7,737 bases of DNA from Verrucomicrobiales bacterium. GTDB lineage: Bacteria > Verrucomicrobiota > Verrucomicrobiia > Limisphaerales > SXQI01. The stretch is from NCBI GenBank assembly GCA_005793025.1, contig SXQI01000290.1, positions 1 to 7,737 of the forward strand, in the 5' to 3' direction. Below are positions 7,039 through 7,737 of the stretch, piece by piece. Numbering within the stretch: the stretch's first letter is position 1; each line of letters begins with the position of its first letter. Both the position numbers and the translations under genes were made by a program. The notes below the pieces were generated by a model. It saw only the letters and a list, made by a program, of their open reading frames with translations. It ran no database searches and was not told the DNA's origin.

Positions 7039-7737
7039 ATGTCCATTCAACCGAAGGCTCCATCAAAATACCCTTCCCTTGGTAGTCGAGTGAACCCACA
7101 CGCAACCCTCCAACCTCTGTCCCCTGCCCGCCTACGACGGACCGTGCGGCTCGGGTTTCGCAGCCTTTGGTCGCACCGCCTTCGTTCGTTACTCACCGTA
7201 TTGGGGATCGTGTTTGGCGTGTGCAGCGTGATTGCGATGCTGGCGATCGGTGAAGGGGCAAGCCACGAGGCTCAGGAACAAATCAAAAGCCTAGGGAGTC
7301 AAAACATTATCCTTCGAAGTACAAAGGCCCCGGAGGAACAGAAGGTCGCGAACAGTAATCAAGAAGGATTCGCATTAGACTATGGACTAAAGTACGCCGA
7401 TATCCGCCTTATCCAATCCACCATTTCAGGCATCACCACAATCGTGCCCGGACGCATCGTTCGAGAGTATGCTTGGAATGTAGGTTACCGGGCCGACTGT
7501 GAAATCATGGGTACCGTTCCTTGGTATCCTGCGATGCGAAATCAAGTTGTCAGGGAAGGTCGCTTTTTTACAGATCTAGAGATGGAGACACGCGAAAATG
7601 TGTGCCTGATTGGGGAGGAAATGGTTCCACTGCTTTTCCCTCTCGAAAAAGCGATTGGAAAAAAGATTAAAGTCTCCAATGATTATTATCGAGTGATCGG
7701 AGTGATGGAACGTCGGGCTCGGTCAGTGGATCCATCC
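7039..7737 (+). CDS. ABC transporter permease, MacB/FtsX type (3' partial)
   Basis: An open frame of 233 codons runs from the ATG at 7039 to the right edge without a stop. It encodes the inner-membrane subunit partnering the ATPase, whose stop is only four bases upstream. A polar, Pro/Arg-rich N-terminus of about 50 residues leads into LRSLLTVLGIVFGVCSVIAM and AIGEGA, the hallmark first membrane helix of MacB permeases (about 51-70). The periplasmic MacB core domain follows: SLGSQNIILRS, a stretch on conformational variants, GTVPWYPAMRNQVVREGRFF, VCLIGEEMVPLLFP and YYRVIGVMERR. About 400 residues are usual, so the rest of the periplasmic domain, the remaining three helices and the FtsX-type region should lie beyond the window. 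GTG codons at 7090 and 7144 are alternative starts that would shorten the unusually long N-terminus. None of the three candidates has a clear Shine-Dalgarno. Confidence 0.93.
   Translation, partial: MSIQPKAPSKYPSLGSRVNPHATLQPLSPARLRRTVRLGFRSLWSHRLRSLLTVLGIVFGVCSVIAMLAIGEGASHEAQEQIKSLGSQNIILRSTKAPEEQKVANSNQEGFALDYGLKYADIRLIQSTISGITTIVPGRIVREYAWNVGYRADCEIMGTVPWYPAMRNQVVREGRFFTDLEMETRENVCLIGEEMVPLLFPLEKAIGKKIKVSNDYYRVIGVMERRARSVDPS

Overview
All genes in this window lie on the plus strand. The window suggests a Gram-negative bacterium of the PVC group, most likely Verrucomicrobiota with Planctomycetota as the alternative. This rests on family resemblance recalled from memory, not on a search. 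The signs are: a large WD40 protein of the kind those phyla fuse to a cytochrome-c-like domain; a TolC-like lipoprotein with the AD.EVA-type segment after its lipobox and an LTQPLLRGAG motif; and a long adaptor with an EGANVRERQ-type motif. Base composition looks near 50% GC and is even across the window. I see no tRNA, rRNA, CRISPR array, insertion sequence or phage gene.

Layout. Bases 1-2781 hold the 3' part of a WD40 gene that enters from the left edge. It encodes about seven beta-propeller blades, a helical coiled-coil insert of about 280 residues, and about seven more blades. A 98-base gap follows, with no convincing terminator or promoter; it does hold a possible 10-codon leader ORF whose stop overlaps the next start. 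Then come four tightly packed genes: a TolC-like outer-membrane lipoprotein (2880-4601), a periplasmic adaptor (4585-6336, overlapping the previous gene by 17 bases), an ABC ATPase (6345-7034, after 8 bases) and a MacB/FtsX-type permease (from 7039, after 4 bases) that runs off the right edge.

How they work together. The last four genes form a MacAB-TolC-like tripartite exporter. The ATPase and permease form the inner-membrane motor, the adaptor crosses the periplasm, and the TolC-like protein is the outer-membrane exit duct. MacB is encoded as two polypeptides here rather than one. The substrate cannot be read from the sequence. Whether the WD40 protein is functionally linked to the exporter is unknown; shared strand and a short gap are the only evidence.

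Most notable points: the propeller / coiled-coil / propeller architecture; the missing N-terminus of that gene, which a TTG at 61 could disguise as a complete gene; an interrupted, enlarged adaptor hairpin; a perfect GC-rich hairpin just after the TolC-like stop codon and inside the adaptor's first codons; and the possible leader ORF. I find no clear case for a wholly new system.
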